From Niallia sp052318935 (lineage in GTDB: Bacteria > Bacillota > Bacilli > Bacillales > Cytobacillaceae), in the NCBI GenBank assembly GCA_052318935.1, contig JBQRKO010000011.1: 64,000 nucleotides of DNA; one strand, written 5' to 3'. The position numbers and the translations under genes are program-made. Under the pieces are notes generated by a model. The model had not been told where the DNA came from. It made no database searches and saw nothing but the letters and a program-made list of their open reading frames with translations. Shown piece after piece: positions 51,995 to 60,646 of the stretch (the first letter of the stretch is position 1; every line of letters begins with the position of its first letter).

Positions 51995-53333
51995 GGAAAT
52001 TGAAGTACCGAAAGAGGATGTTTTATATGCTATTAAGGCAGGGACTAAACGAGCTGATGCTGTTATGCCAAAAAGCAGCAAAAAGATAAAAACAATTATG
52101 TGGTCAACAGCTGCAGCAGCCATTATTTTTGCTGCATCCAGCTTTATTTCTCCTTCCATATCCCATGTAATGGCGGAAGTGCCTTTATTGGGGAATGTTT
52201 ATACCGCTTTTAATGACGCGATTGGTCGAAGTTTGCATTCGCAAAAATTAATCACATCATTAAACGAAACAGCTAGCAGTAAAGGCATTGATGTTGTCAT
52301 GAAAGAGTCTTATTATGATGGAGTAGTTGTAGGTGTTACTTTTGAAGTAAAAGGAGATGTAAAGCCGACTGAAAATGGTACAGTTCCAGGGTTTTATGAA
52401 ATATTTGGCGGGCAAGATTGGATTTCAGACAGTAAAGAATGGGTTCATATGGAGCCTTCAGATCACGGATACATGGGACATATTCAATTAAACTATCCTT
52501 ATGCAGTTTTACCTTCAAATACTACTTTTCCACTTGAATTCACAAGTATTGGAGGGAAGGAAGGAAGCTGGAAATTTGATGTACCTATTAATCAGCTGCC
52601 ATATGAAACAGTCCAAATAAATAAAGAAACTGCTTTGCAAAAAGGAGATGGAGAGGGAAAAGTTCATTTGAATTCCATTATTTTTGGAAAAGCATCGACT
52701 GCGATTAACTATACAACTGCTTTTCCTATTGAAAGAAAAAATTATGATGATGTAACGTTAGATGTATATAACGATCAGGGAGAAAAGCTATATACTTCCA
52801 TAAGTGGTGATCTAGATAGTTCTGAAATAAATGGTCAATTCATTAAAAAAATGAGAGATATCATTCCTCAAGGGTTAATTGGGGCAGCGAGCTATTTAGA
52901 TATCCATCCAAAAGTAGCAATAAGTGAAGAAGCTCAATTTGTTAAATTGAATAAGAAAATGCCCGTGGAACTGAAGGCTAAACGGCAGAATTTCGTTGTA
53001 AAAATCGAAAAAATACTCGTGGAAGATAACCGGTGTATTGTTGACATTCAAGTGAACAATGGTGATGAAAAGGGTTGGGGCTTTACAAATATTAAATCTA
53101 ATTTTGTTCATGGTAGTGTGAATCTAGTCAAAGAATCAGAAAAAGATATATATGGAATGAGATATATAAAACACACTGTAAAAACTATTGATAAAGATAA
53201 TCTACGCTTTAGAAGCACTTTTGATATTAGCAACTTGGATGATTTTAATAAGGATAACTATATATTAAGAGTGCCTATAAGCTTAAATTCGAGTATTGTT
53301 GAATTAGAGAACGTGAAGGTTGACTTAAACTAA
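51963..53333 (+). CDS. DUF4179 transmembrane anti-sigma factor
   Basis: 456 residues. The cytoplasmic N-terminus binds the sigma factor (MEKKLLQKAYEEIEVPKEDVLYAI), followed by one transmembrane segment (IMWSTAAAAIIFAASSFISPSI, about 43-65) and a large outside DUF4179/DUF5643 part (with HVMAEVPLLGNVYTAFND and RLG-type strands). AGGAGG lies in front, inside the sigma gene, which couples the two. Predicted to hold the sigma factor inactive until an envelope signal arrives. Confidence 0.82.
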   Translation: MEKKLLQKAYEEIEVPKEDVLYAIKAGTKRADAVMPKSSKKIKTIMWSTAAAAIIFAASSFISPSISHVMAEVPLLGNVYTAFNDAIGRSLHSQKLITSLNETASSKGIDVVMKESYYDGVVVGVTFEVKGDVKPTENGTVPGFYEIFGGQDWISDSKEWVHMEPSDHGYMGHIQLNYPYAVLPSNTTFPLEFTSIGGKEGSWKFDVPINQLPYETVQINKETALQKGDGEGKVHLNSIIFGKASTAINYTTAFPIERKNYDDVTLDVYNDQGEKLYTSISGDLDSSEINGQFIKKMRDIIPQGLIGAASYLDIHPKVAISEEAQFVKLNKKMPVELKAKRQNFVVKIEKILVEDNRCIVDIQVNNGDEKGWGFTNIKSNFVHGSVNLVKESEKDIYGMRYIKHTVKTIDKDNLRFRSTFDISNLDDFNKDNYILRVPISLNSSIVELENVKVDLN

Positions 53334-53427
53334 ACAAATTAACTGAATCCACCGTACCAGTCATTAGCTAGGGAAGAGAGAGTAGTACTTTCTCTTCCCC
53401 ATGTAAATACTAAATTCCATTTTGTAT

Positions 53428-54339
53428 TTAGCGATTCAGCTGCTGCTTCTTCTGTTCTCCTGTTCTTCTAATACTTGTAAAATTGTACGTATTCATAAAG
53501 ATCCCAATGCATATCAAAAATGATCCAATCATAATACTAACGGTTATCTTCTCCCCAAGCTGCAGCCATCCAAATATAATGCCTAGTATGGGAACAAACA
53601 TTAATGCCATGGATGCTTTTGAAGCATTTATTTTTTTTAGCACCCAAAACCAAACGACAAATGTGAAGGAGGTTGAAAACAAACCATTAAACAGTAAGGA
53701 TAAAAGTGATGGACTGGACCAATTTGTTGAATGGTTTGGTTCTAAGAGGGAAGAGAAAATAAATAATAATAATGCTCCTATAATAAGCTGCCAGGCGTTC
53801 ATATGAATAACATCTATATGTTTAAATTTTATTTTGCTAAAAATATTCGCCAATCCCCAACTAATGGCTGAAATTAATATTAAACATTCTCCGAATACTA
53901 CTTTTAAATCAAAATTAATTATTTCTAATCCTAAAATAAATAAAAGACCTAATAGACCAATTATTAATCCAACCATTTTATATATGTTCATCTTTTCATT
54001 TAATTTAAAGTGGCTGATAATGGTGACAAATATAGGCATTGTGTAAACTAAAACAGACGTTTTTCCTGAATCTACAAATTGCATTCCATATGTCAATATT
54101 GCCATATATCCAAATGACATGAATAGACTCATGATAAGGTAGTTATTCACATTTTCTTTCCCTATAAAAAGTCTTTTCCGTTGAAATATGAGAATGATAA
54201 ATAAAGGAACTGCCCCAATAAATAAACGTAAAGATGAAAATAAAAAAGGGGGAATGTCGCTAATTGCAATTTTCATTGTAACCCATGTATATCCCCAAAT
54301 AAGCGTAACAGAAATGATACCCATGAAAACTTTAAACAT
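53428..54339 (-). CDS. EamA family (DMT) transporter
   Basis: 303 residues with ten transmembrane segments in two EamA repeats: the first holds LIWGYTWVTMKIAISDIPPF and the second LILISAISWGLANIFSKI. Drug/metabolite type exporter; the substrate is unknown. It is divergent from a LysR gene with a 25-bp palindrome between. The C-terminus is Arg/Gln/Lys-rich. AAGGGAG lies before the ATG. Confidence 0.85.
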   Translation of the reverse strand: MFKVFMGIISVTLIWGYTWVTMKIAISDIPPFLFSSLRLFIGAVPLFIILIFQRKRLFIGKENVNNYLIMSLFMSFGYMAILTYGMQFVDSGKTSVLVYTMPIFVTIISHFKLNEKMNIYKMVGLIIGLLGLLFILGLEIINFDLKVVFGECLILISAISWGLANIFSKIKFKHIDVIHMNAWQLIIGALLLFIFSSLLEPNHSTNWSSPSLLSLLFNGLFSTSFTFVVWFWVLKKINASKASMALMFVPILGIIFGWLQLGEKITVSIMIGSFLICIGIFMNTYNFTSIRRTGEQKKQQLNR

Positions 54340-54365
54340 AATATAATCTCCCTTCTTTTAATGTA

Positions 54366-54390
54366 ATTAAATAGTATGGTACTATTTAAT
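54366..54390. promoter_or_regulatory. 25-bp palindrome between eamA and lysR
   Basis: ATTAAATAGTA and TACTATTTAAT, separated by TGG, are perfect 11-bp arms. The centre of the divergent intergenic region is the usual place for a LysR site (T-N11-A pattern). Confidence 0.7.
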
Positions 54391-54429
54391 ATAACTCAAA
54401 TACATAATTTTTATTGAGGTGATAACTAA

Positions 54430-55302
54430 ATGGTTATGAATATGAACAACTTAGAAATATTTATGAAAGTCGCAGATAATATGAGCATTACGGAAGCTGC
54501 CAATGATTTATTTATATCACAGCCGGCAGTTAGCAAAGCGGTAAAAAGTTTAGAAAACTATCTGGAAATTAAATTGTTTATTAGGGATAAAAAGAATGGA
54601 TTAATGCTTACTGAAGTAGGAAAGGAAATTCTAATATTAGCTAGGCAAATGAAAGGCGTCGAGAACAAAATATATCAAGTTGCAAATCGGGAAAATAAAC
54701 TTCTCAGTGGCAAAGTGAAGGTTGGTTCTTTTCCAGCTACATCGACAAATATTTTACCTAAAGCCATTGCATTATTTAGAGAAAAATATCCGCTAGTAAA
54801 TATAGAATTAATAGAGGCGACTTCGAATCAAATTAAGAAATGGGTAGAGGATCGAACGGTTGATATAGGTATCGTTGCATCTCCTTTTGAGCCATATGAA
54901 TATAAAATACTCAACGATGATTATATGGTTGCGATAATTCCTTCTAACCATAGATTAAATCAAGAAAAAATTGTGAATTTGGAAGAACAGCAGGATGATA
55001 TTATTTTTTGTAAAGGAGGGCACGAAATTGCCATTTCAAAAACATTCCAAACAAATAATATTAATTTTAAAGAAAGCTTAACGGTTCAAAACGCTGAAAC
55101 CTTAATTAGCATGGTTCAAAATAACTTAGGTATAGGGATTATTTCAAAATTTACACTCTCTTCTGTGTCTCATCATTTAATCATAAAAGATATTAGTCCA
55201 CGGATAACTCGTCAAATTGGCATCATTGCACATTCTTTTAATGAAGCAACACCTGCAACGAAGGAATTTATCAACGTCATGGTTCAATCCCATAAGTCTT
55301 AG
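54430..55302 (+). CDS. LysR family transcriptional regulator
   Basis: 290 residues. HTH (FMKVADNMSITEAANDLFISQPAVSKAVKSLENYL) at 11-45, followed by the linker and the co-inducer domain (GKVKVGSFPATSTNILPKAIALFREKYP). GAGGTGAT lies before the ATG. It probably controls the divergent EamA transporter through the palindrome between them; the inducer is unknown. Confidence 0.88.
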   Translation: MVMNMNNLEIFMKVADNMSITEAANDLFISQPAVSKAVKSLENYLEIKLFIRDKKNGLMLTEVGKEILILARQMKGVENKIYQVANRENKLLSGKVKVGSFPATSTNILPKAIALFREKYPLVNIELIEATSNQIKKWVEDRTVDIGIVASPFEPYEYKILNDDYMVAIIPSNHRLNQEKIVNLEEQQDDIIFCKGGHEIAISKTFQTNNINFKESLTVQNAETLISMVQNNLGIGIISKFTLSSVSHHLIIKDISPRITRQIGIIAHSFNEATPATKEFINVMVQSHKS

Positions 55303-55316
55303 CTAAACGAAGCCGA

Positions 55317-56021
55317 TTATTTCAACATGATCGATCTTCTCAAAAACCCTTTGTCCCGATGATACAAGATAAGTGCAATAACTAAAAATCCGGAAGCGAT
55401 CCATACAGAGGAATTCCCTATATAAGTGGTGGAAAACGTCCCCATCAACGCACCAAATAAAAAAGAAGCAATGATGCCAAAAAATTCATTAAATTGTTTT
55501 TTCGCTTCCTGATTATGTTCTATAAATGCACAATAGGCAGCTTGGGCTGCAGTTCGCAGATTTCCTGTTGTCATTGTTGAATTATAGGCCCACTTATCTA
55601 ATTTATTAAAAGTAGAAATCTGTAAAGAGGATACAAATGATATACATACTGTTACTACTAAGTTAGGTACACTTGTTGGCAAGATTCCGACAATAATTAA
55701 AACTATGCATTCTAATATAAGAATAGACCGTCTATAGCTGTGCAATAAATGTCTAATATGGGGAATCTTAACTATTTCTGATACTAAAACACCTAATATA
55801 AAAGCTATAATGGGTGGGATATAAAGCATAGCATCTTTCCATTCCCCATTAGCTGCTTCTACAGCGAATAGGACGATATTTCCTGTTTGTGCATTGGCAA
55901 ACACTCCGTCTCTGCTGATGAATGTGTAGGCATCTAAAAACCCTCCAACTATTGCTAATAAAATCCCTAAACGAACTGAATTTGAAGATAATGAGGGGAG
56001 CGTTTTTTGTTTCACTGTCAT
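55317..56021 (-). CDS. DUF1275 (YoaK-like) membrane protein
   Basis: About 234 residues with six transmembrane segments. The N-terminus RLGILLAIVGGFLDAYTFISRDGVFANAQTGN is typical for the family (G-x-x-D-A-x-T), followed by a TTGNLRTAAQA-type motif (MTTGNLRTAAQAAYCAFIE). The ATG at 56021 has AAGGAGA upstream; the longer frame is not preferred. Function unknown. It is convergent to the LysR gene with 14 bp between their stops. Confidence 0.83.
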   Translation of the reverse strand: MTVKQKTLPSLSSNSVRLGILLAIVGGFLDAYTFISRDGVFANAQTGNIVLFAVEAANGEWKDAMLYIPPIIAFILGVLVSEIVKIPHIRHLLHSYRRSILILECIVLIIVGILPTSVPNLVVTVCISFVSSLQISTFNKLDKWAYNSTMTTGNLRTAAQAAYCAFIEHNQEAKKQFNEFFGIIASFLFGALMGTFSTTYIGNSSVWIASGFLVIALILYHRDKGFLRRSIMLK

Positions 56022-56189
56022 ACGATAATCTCCTTGTAACAATGATTAAATTTAAGCTACAAATATATTATACATCTTTTCTAATTGATTTTAAGAGGCT
56101 AATTTTATATTTAAAACATCGAAGTCACTGGGTATGCGCCGTTTCACATTGCAAATGCCTACATAATCTATAGGGGATTAACCTAAAAG

Positions 56190-56345
56190 AGGATGTTCAA
56201 AAAGGCATCAAATGATAAGCGGCGAATCTCTTCGTTGGCTTGCTTTTCCGCTACTCACGTATCTAAATGCATACGTTCCGTTGCTCAAAGCTACGCCGCC
56301 TCGACCTTCTTGCTTCTAATTTGTTACCTTTTTGAACACGTATTA
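56190..56345 (+). repeat. Dispersed repeat family C
   Basis: It starts ATGTTCAAAAAGGCATCAAATG and ends TTGTTACCTTTTTGAACACG, inverted to each other. The inside matches the copy at 34.4 kb with a gap. It ends about 18 bp before the start of the heptad-repeat gene, leaving only the ribosome binding site between. Confidence 0.7.
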
Positions 56346-56362
56346 AAAGGAGAGATGCCCAG

Positions 56363-56677
56363 ATGTATCCTTATGGAAATTATCAAATTCCACAAGTTCA
56401 GTTCGACTATAATTCATATGTACAGCATGCTCAATACGATCCCAACAGACAAATACAACTATCGCAGTTGTTTCAACAGCCCCAATGGCAGCAGCTTGAA
56501 CGCAGGGTAAATCAGCTTGAAAGAAGAATAAATCAGCTGGAACGTAGAACAACTCAGCTTGAACGCAGAGTAGATCAGTTAGAACGGCAAAATGATCAGC
56601 AAGATAGAGAAATTAACCAACTTCAACGCAGACTCCAAAGAGTAATTCAGCGGCTAGATGCATTGGAAGGCAGATAA
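56363..56677 (+). CDS. Heptad-repeat coiled-coil protein
   Basis: 104 residues. A Tyr/Gln-rich start (MYPYGNYQIPQVQFDYNSYVQ) is followed by six or seven seven-residue repeats of the form QLERRVN/QLERRIN/QLERRTT, a continuous parallel coiled coil. The DNA repeats every 21 bp, so it grew by tandem duplication. It resembles small spore coat or exosporium proteins of Bacillus in style, but no family is certain. AAAGGAGAG precedes the ATG. A terminator follows. Confidence 0.7.
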   Translation: MYPYGNYQIPQVQFDYNSYVQHAQYDPNRQIQLSQLFQQPQWQQLERRVNQLERRINQLERRTTQLERRVDQLERQNDQQDREINQLQRRLQRVIQRLDALEGR

Positions 56678-56685
56678 TCCATCTT

Positions 56686-56725
56686 TTGACTAACCGATTA
56701 AAGGTTAATTGGTTAGTCTGCTTTT
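56686..56725 (+). terminator. Terminator of the heptad-repeat gene
   Basis: GACTAACC pairs with GGTTAGTC (inner GATTAA/TTAATT), then TGCTTTTG follows. Confidence 0.7.
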
Positions 56726-56895
56726 GTTTGAAGGAAATACGAAACATTTTCAATAAAATATCTAAAAGTTTATAATATACATAAGGGAGACAAGCGGCTT
56801 TAATCCATCGTGATTTTACGGCAGCGGAATATTAAAAGCAATATCACGTGTTTTGCATTATAATAAGATATGTAAAGGAAAGGAGGCAGAAAATT

Positions 56896-57252
56896 TTGTC
56901 ACATGCTCACATCACTTCATGGCTGCTTGCTCTTATACTGTTTGTGATTGCATTTGCATTACATAAAAGTGGAAAAGAAAAGGGCAGTAAAATAGTACAT
57001 ATGATACTTCGTTTAATCTATTTATTCGTCATTGGAACGGGGATATGGTGGCTGTATCGTTTAGGCAGCTTCCCACCAATGTATATTTTAAAAACATTGG
57101 CTGGATTATGGGTAATTGCTGCGTTGGAAATGATTTTAGTTCGAACGAAAAAAGGCAGAAAAACAACGATATTATGGACGCAATTTGTTATCGCTTTGGT
57201 GCTTGTTCTGTATTTAGGTATGACACTTCCGATGGGAATGTGGAGTTTTTAA
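56896..57252 (+). CDS. yisL: YisL family membrane protein (DUF1516)
   Basis: 118 residues from the TTG at 56896 with AAAGGAGG upstream, the same length as B. subtilis YisL. Four transmembrane segments: SHAHITSWLLALILFVIAFAL, then VHMILRLIYLFVIGTGIWWLY, LAGLWVIAALEMILV and FVIALVLVLYLG. Function unknown. It keeps the yisL position downstream of gerP. A hairpin with CTTTTT follows. Confidence 0.85.
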   Translation: MSHAHITSWLLALILFVIAFALHKSGKEKGSKIVHMILRLIYLFVIGTGIWWLYRLGSFPPMYILKTLAGLWVIAALEMILVRTKKGRKTTILWTQFVIALVLVLYLGMTLPMGMWSF

Positions 57253-57253
57253 G

Positions 57254-57285
57254 AAGGAGGGGGAGAAAATCCTTCTCTTTTTCTT
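57254..57285 (+). terminator. Terminator of yisL
   Basis: AGAAGGA pairs with TCCTTCT around a purine-rich loop, and CTTTTTC follows. Confidence 0.7.
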
Positions 57286-57288
57286 TGT

Positions 57289-57414
57289 TTAAAAGAATGG
57301 TTGCAGTTTTTCTTGATTTTGTTGCATTTTTTGCTGGTATTGTTGCAGTTTTCCCGAATATTGTTGCAATTTTTCAGATATAGCTATTTTTTTGCAAAAA
57401 TCGACAATATTCAC
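57289..57414 (-). CDS. Possible 41-residue coiled-coil peptide
   Basis: A minus-strand frame from a GTG (57414), with AAGGGGTGAG immediately before, to TAA. After MNIVDFCKKIAIS it repeats seven-residue units EKLQQYSG-KLQQYQQ-KMQQNQE-KLQPFF, a coiled-coil pattern made of an exact 21-bp DNA period (TTGCA on the plus strand at 57301, 57322, 57343 and 57364). The frame is open, but the site is unusually close to the start and nothing similar is known to me. It may be simple repeat DNA. Confidence 0.3.
   Translation of the reverse strand: MNIVDFCKKIAISEKLQQYSGKLQQYQQKMQQNQEKLQPFF
57298..57381. repeat. 21-bp degenerate tandem repeat
   Basis: Four units with TTGTTGCA-TTTTT pattern, exactly 21 bp apart, in the gap between yisL and the kinase gene. 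The remaining bases vary. A multiple of three, so it preserves frame on both strands. Confidence 0.75.
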
Positions 57415-57505
57415 CTCACCCCTTATTAGAAAAATATCATTGACCAATTATATCCAATTTGATACGTTAAAATCAGTTTATATATAGAAATGGAGAGAAC
57501 GTACA

Positions 57506-58612
57506 TTGCAGTCCTACTATATAAAATTACTATTATTATTACTTTTCATGACCGGAGCACTGTATGCTTCTTATATACATACCGTTTCATTTATCACACT
57601 TCTATTCTTTTTCACTTGTATTCTTGGCCTGTATTTTCTTATTCCGATTGTACAGAAAAAAACACTTATTTATATACTTATCCTTATACTGATTCAAACT
57701 ATATCTTTAGTAACTGATCGAGCAGTGTTTTTTTATTTAGTCGTGATCATGCTGTTTATCTTAATGGAAAGCAGTCAAATGTTATCCGTAAAAACATTTC
57801 GTATCCTCCTTTTAAGTACCGTTATTATACATTTTGTTATCAGTGTTGTTTTGTTTCATTTTTCCATTAGTTTATATGTATGTGCAGCGACCATGGTAAT
57901 CATTCTGTTTGTTCGTTTAAATGAAAATAGTCATGAATATGCATCTATTAGAGAAACATATGAATCTTTATTAAATGAATATCGTATCCAGAAACGCCAA
58001 GCATTTAAAAATGAACATACTGCGAGAATAGAAGAACGAAACATGATTGTAAGAGAAATGCATGACTCAGTTGGACATAAATTAACCGCCCTTTTGATGC
58101 AAATTGAACTATTATCCATTCAAGAAAAAAACGAGTCTTTTGCGCTGCTGCGAAATATGGCTTCTGAATCGTTAGAAGAAACAAGAAAAGCTGTCCGCAT
58201 CTTGCAAGCAGAAGAAATACAAGGAATTTCATCTGTTATTCATTTAGTGAAAAAGCTGGAAAGTGAAAATGCAGTCCATGTTCACTTAACAACAAAACAA
58301 GGTGTATTAGGCATGCGCATCAGCAATAGGCAAAATGCGATCCTTTATCGGGTTATTCAAGAAGGCTTAACGAATGCGATGAAATATAGCAGTTCCAAAA
58401 AAGTTTTTATTACATTAGGTGTGTCGCCAATTGGTCATATAACAATAGAGATAAAAAATACATACGTACATAAATATCCTATATATGAAGGATTTGGCTT
58501 AAAAAATATGAAAAAAAGATTAGAAGAAATTGGTGGTAAGTTAGATGTTTATCAAGCAGACAACCAATTTATTCTACAAGGAAATATGCCGGTAGAGGAG
58601 ATAGAAGAATGA
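57506..58612 (+). CDS. Sensor histidine kinase (LnrJ/YfiJ-like)
   Basis: 368 residues. Five or six transmembrane segments fill the first ~145 residues. The HisKA_3 motif ERNMIVREMHDSVGHKLTALLMQIELL carries the phosphoacceptor His (about 184), and the HATPase has VIQEGLTNAMKYSSSKK and GFGLKNMKKRL. TTG start with GGAGAGA. The stop overlaps the regulator start (ATGA). This kinase type goes with LnrK-like regulators and ABC-2 exporters, as found 3 kb downstream; the link is inferred. Confidence 0.8.
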   Translation: MQSYYIKLLLLLLFMTGALYASYIHTVSFITLLFFFTCILGLYFLIPIVQKKTLIYILILILIQTISLVTDRAVFFYLVVIMLFILMESSQMLSVKTFRILLLSTVIIHFVISVVLFHFSISLYVCAATMVIILFVRLNENSHEYASIRETYESLLNEYRIQKRQAFKNEHTARIEERNMIVREMHDSVGHKLTALLMQIELLSIQEKNESFALLRNMASESLEETRKAVRILQAEEIQGISSVIHLVKKLESENAVHVHLTTKQGVLGMRISNRQNAILYRVIQEGLTNAMKYSSSKKVFITLGVSPIGHITIEIKNTYVHKYPIYEGFGLKNMKKRLEEIGGKLDVYQADNQFILQGNMPVEEIEE

Positions 58613-59250
58613 TAAGGGTCTTAATCGCGGAAGATCAACAGATTGTAAGAAACGGCTTAAAAATGATCATTGAACAAGATGAAGAAATAAAGGTTGTAGC
58701 AGAAGCGGAAAATGGAAAGGAAGTACTAAATCTGTTAGAGCAGCATGCTGTAGATATCATCTTAATGGATATTCGCATGCCTGTTATGGACGGGGTGGAG
58801 GCAACACAGCACATAAAAAAGAGGTTTCCACATGTGAAAATCCTTATCCTTACCACTTTTAATGACGAAGAATATGCTATTCAAGCATTTAAAGAAGGAG
58901 CAAATGGCTTTTTATTAAAAACAACAGACAGCAAATATTTATTGCATAGTATAAAAAGCTGTTTAGCAGGCGGAATATCGATAGATGAACAAGTGGCAGC
59001 AAAAGTAATGCCAAAGCTTTTAAAAGAAAATAAAACAGAAAAGCAGTCAGCAAAACTATTTCCCCTAACTGAAAGAGAGCGGGACATTGTCAAAAATATC
59101 GGCTTAGGCAAAACAAATAAAGAAATTGCCAGCGAACTGTTTTTATCCGTCGGAACGGTAAAAAATCATATTACCCAAATATTAACGAAGCTGGAACTAA
59201 GAGACCGGACACAGCTTGCAATATTTGCGGTGAAGAATGATTTTATATAA
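58609..59250 (+). CDS. NarL-family response regulator (LnrK/YfiK-like)
   Basis: 213 residues. Receiver with IAEDQQIV and the Asp in IILMDIRMPVMDG (about 54), then the LuxR-type HTH PLTERERDIVKNIGLGKTNKEIASELFLSVGTVKNHITQIL. Coupled to the kinase. Direct repeats of ATGACCT in front of the ABC-2 operon at 62.3 kb are candidate binding sites. Confidence 0.85.
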   Translation: MIRVLIAEDQQIVRNGLKMIIEQDEEIKVVAEAENGKEVLNLLEQHAVDIILMDIRMPVMDGVEATQHIKKRFPHVKILILTTFNDEEYAIQAFKEGANGFLLKTTDSKYLLHSIKSCLAGGISIDEQVAAKVMPKLLKENKTEKQSAKLFPLTERERDIVKNIGLGKTNKEIASELFLSVGTVKNHITQILTKLELRDRTQLAIFAVKNDFI

Positions 59251-59446
59251 TAGCCTGTTTTTTTAATATTTTGGTATTGATTAAACAAAGGATCTATTGT
59301 GTTTTATGTTAAAATATAGTTAAGGATGTTCTTCAACTAACGAGGCAGGTATCTTTAATAAGAATCTCATAGTAATTCTGGTATAAAAGTTATGAATTGA
59401 TGAAAATTACTTTTGTCATTTAAAGAACTTAAAGAGGGTGTAAATA

Positions 59447-59665
59447 ATGTTAGATAAAATTAAAGTATTACCTGAAAAGGTGGCATTTTCTATAGGCTTA
59501 ACTTTAATATTATTTACTGGATTATTGTTATTCTTATTGTCACTTTTGTTCCCTATTGGTATTTGGATTACGATAATTACAGAAGCTGTTGTTATTGGTA
59601 TTGCTTTCTTATTTATAGCAAGTGCGGCTGATAAAAGACATTCACTCATTGATCAGAAAAAGTAA
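59447..59665 (+). CDS. Small membrane protein, unknown
   Basis: 72 residues with two hydrophobic segments (FSIGLTLILFTGLLLFLLSLLF and IWITIITEAVVIGIAFLFIASA) and a basic tail (DKRHSLIDQKK). AAAGAGGGTG precedes the ATG. No family recognised. A terminator follows 60 bp later. Confidence 0.6.
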   Translation: MLDKIKVLPEKVAFSIGLTLILFTGLLLFLLSLLFPIGIWITIITEAVVIGIAFLFIASAADKRHSLIDQKK

Positions 59666-59725
59666 CTCTTTATTCATTTTATTAACGGGGCAGGTTAGTT
59701 CAATAAGAAAATATAGATAATTCTA

Positions 59726-59766
59726 AAAACAGTTTCGTTATTAGCTCTAACGGAACTGTTTTTGTA
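59726..59766 (+). terminator. Terminator of the small membrane gene
   Basis: AAAACAGTT-CGTTA pairs with TAACG-AACTGTTTT, then a short T-run. Confidence 0.8.
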
Positions 59767-59898
59767 TTGAAGAGATAAACTTAACCTAACCACCCGTCCC
59801 TTTTCATTTATTTTTTTTGAACTTTTTTTGTAATTATACCTAGCGATTCAAAAAAGAAAATCCTTGAGATTCAAAGGTTTTCCTTTTAGATATTACAT

Positions 59899-60534
59899 TT
59901 ATTTTGCTCTACCTATATAAACCAACCCATTAGAACGATTACCATTCATCGTTACATATTCTACTTCCCTGTATTCTAATTCTTCAAATGGGATCGTCCA
60001 TTCTTTTATACGCTCTTTATCATGATGACGTAAAATGGCTCCATCCGTTAATTCGAATACTCCGTAAGTATGATACTTAGCATAGCCTTTTTCGTAACGA
60101 GCTTTGTTTCTTTCATCATCATTTAGTAAAAAATCATTAATATAAATAATGCCCCCTGGTTTTAATACCCGTTTAATTTCATCTAAAATAGCATTTTGTT
60201 CTTCGTCTTTATAGACGCATGTTAAAACTGCAAAAAGTAAAACAGAATCAAAAGTATGATCAGGAAAAGGAAGCTTTCCACTTTGAACAACCTGAAAATC
60301 AATTTCTGAATCATTGGATTTAGCTCTTTTAATCATTTCCTCTGAAAAATCTACACCGTGTAAATGATTAAAGTTTGAATCTCTTAATTCAAGTAATGTT
60401 CGTCCATAGCCACACCCATAATCTAATATGGAAGCATTTTGATCCACATATTTTAAAAATAGTTCGGGTTGAAAAGGGGTAGTAAATTCTTTTTCATTAG
60501 CGACTTTATCCCAATATTTATTCTGATTATCCAT
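59899..60534 (-). CDS. Class I SAM-dependent methyltransferase
   Basis: 211 residues. Motif I ILDYGCGYGRTLLEL at about 36-50, the acidic loop LHGVDFSEEMIKRAK, then FDSVLLFAVLTCV and IKRVLKPGGIIYINDFLL. Substrate unknown. It stands alone on the minus strand. AAGGAG-type sequence precedes the ATG. Confidence 0.82.
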   Translation of the reverse strand: MDNQNKYWDKVANEKEFTTPFQPELFLKYVDQNASILDYGCGYGRTLLELRDSNFNHLHGVDFSEEMIKRAKSNDSEIDFQVVQSGKLPFPDHTFDSVLLFAVLTCVYKDEEQNAILDEIKRVLKPGGIIYINDFLLNDDERNKARYEKGYAKYHTYGVFELTDGAILRHHDKERIKEWTIPFEELEYREVEYVTMNGNRSNGLVYIGRAK

Positions 60535-60646
60535 TGTTATAAACTCCTTATTGATTTCTTATTGCAACAAAGCACACAAACACATGATAACCTATGCGTA
60601 GTCACTATATTAAATAATTTTATTATCAGTCATTCTAAAAAGGTGT

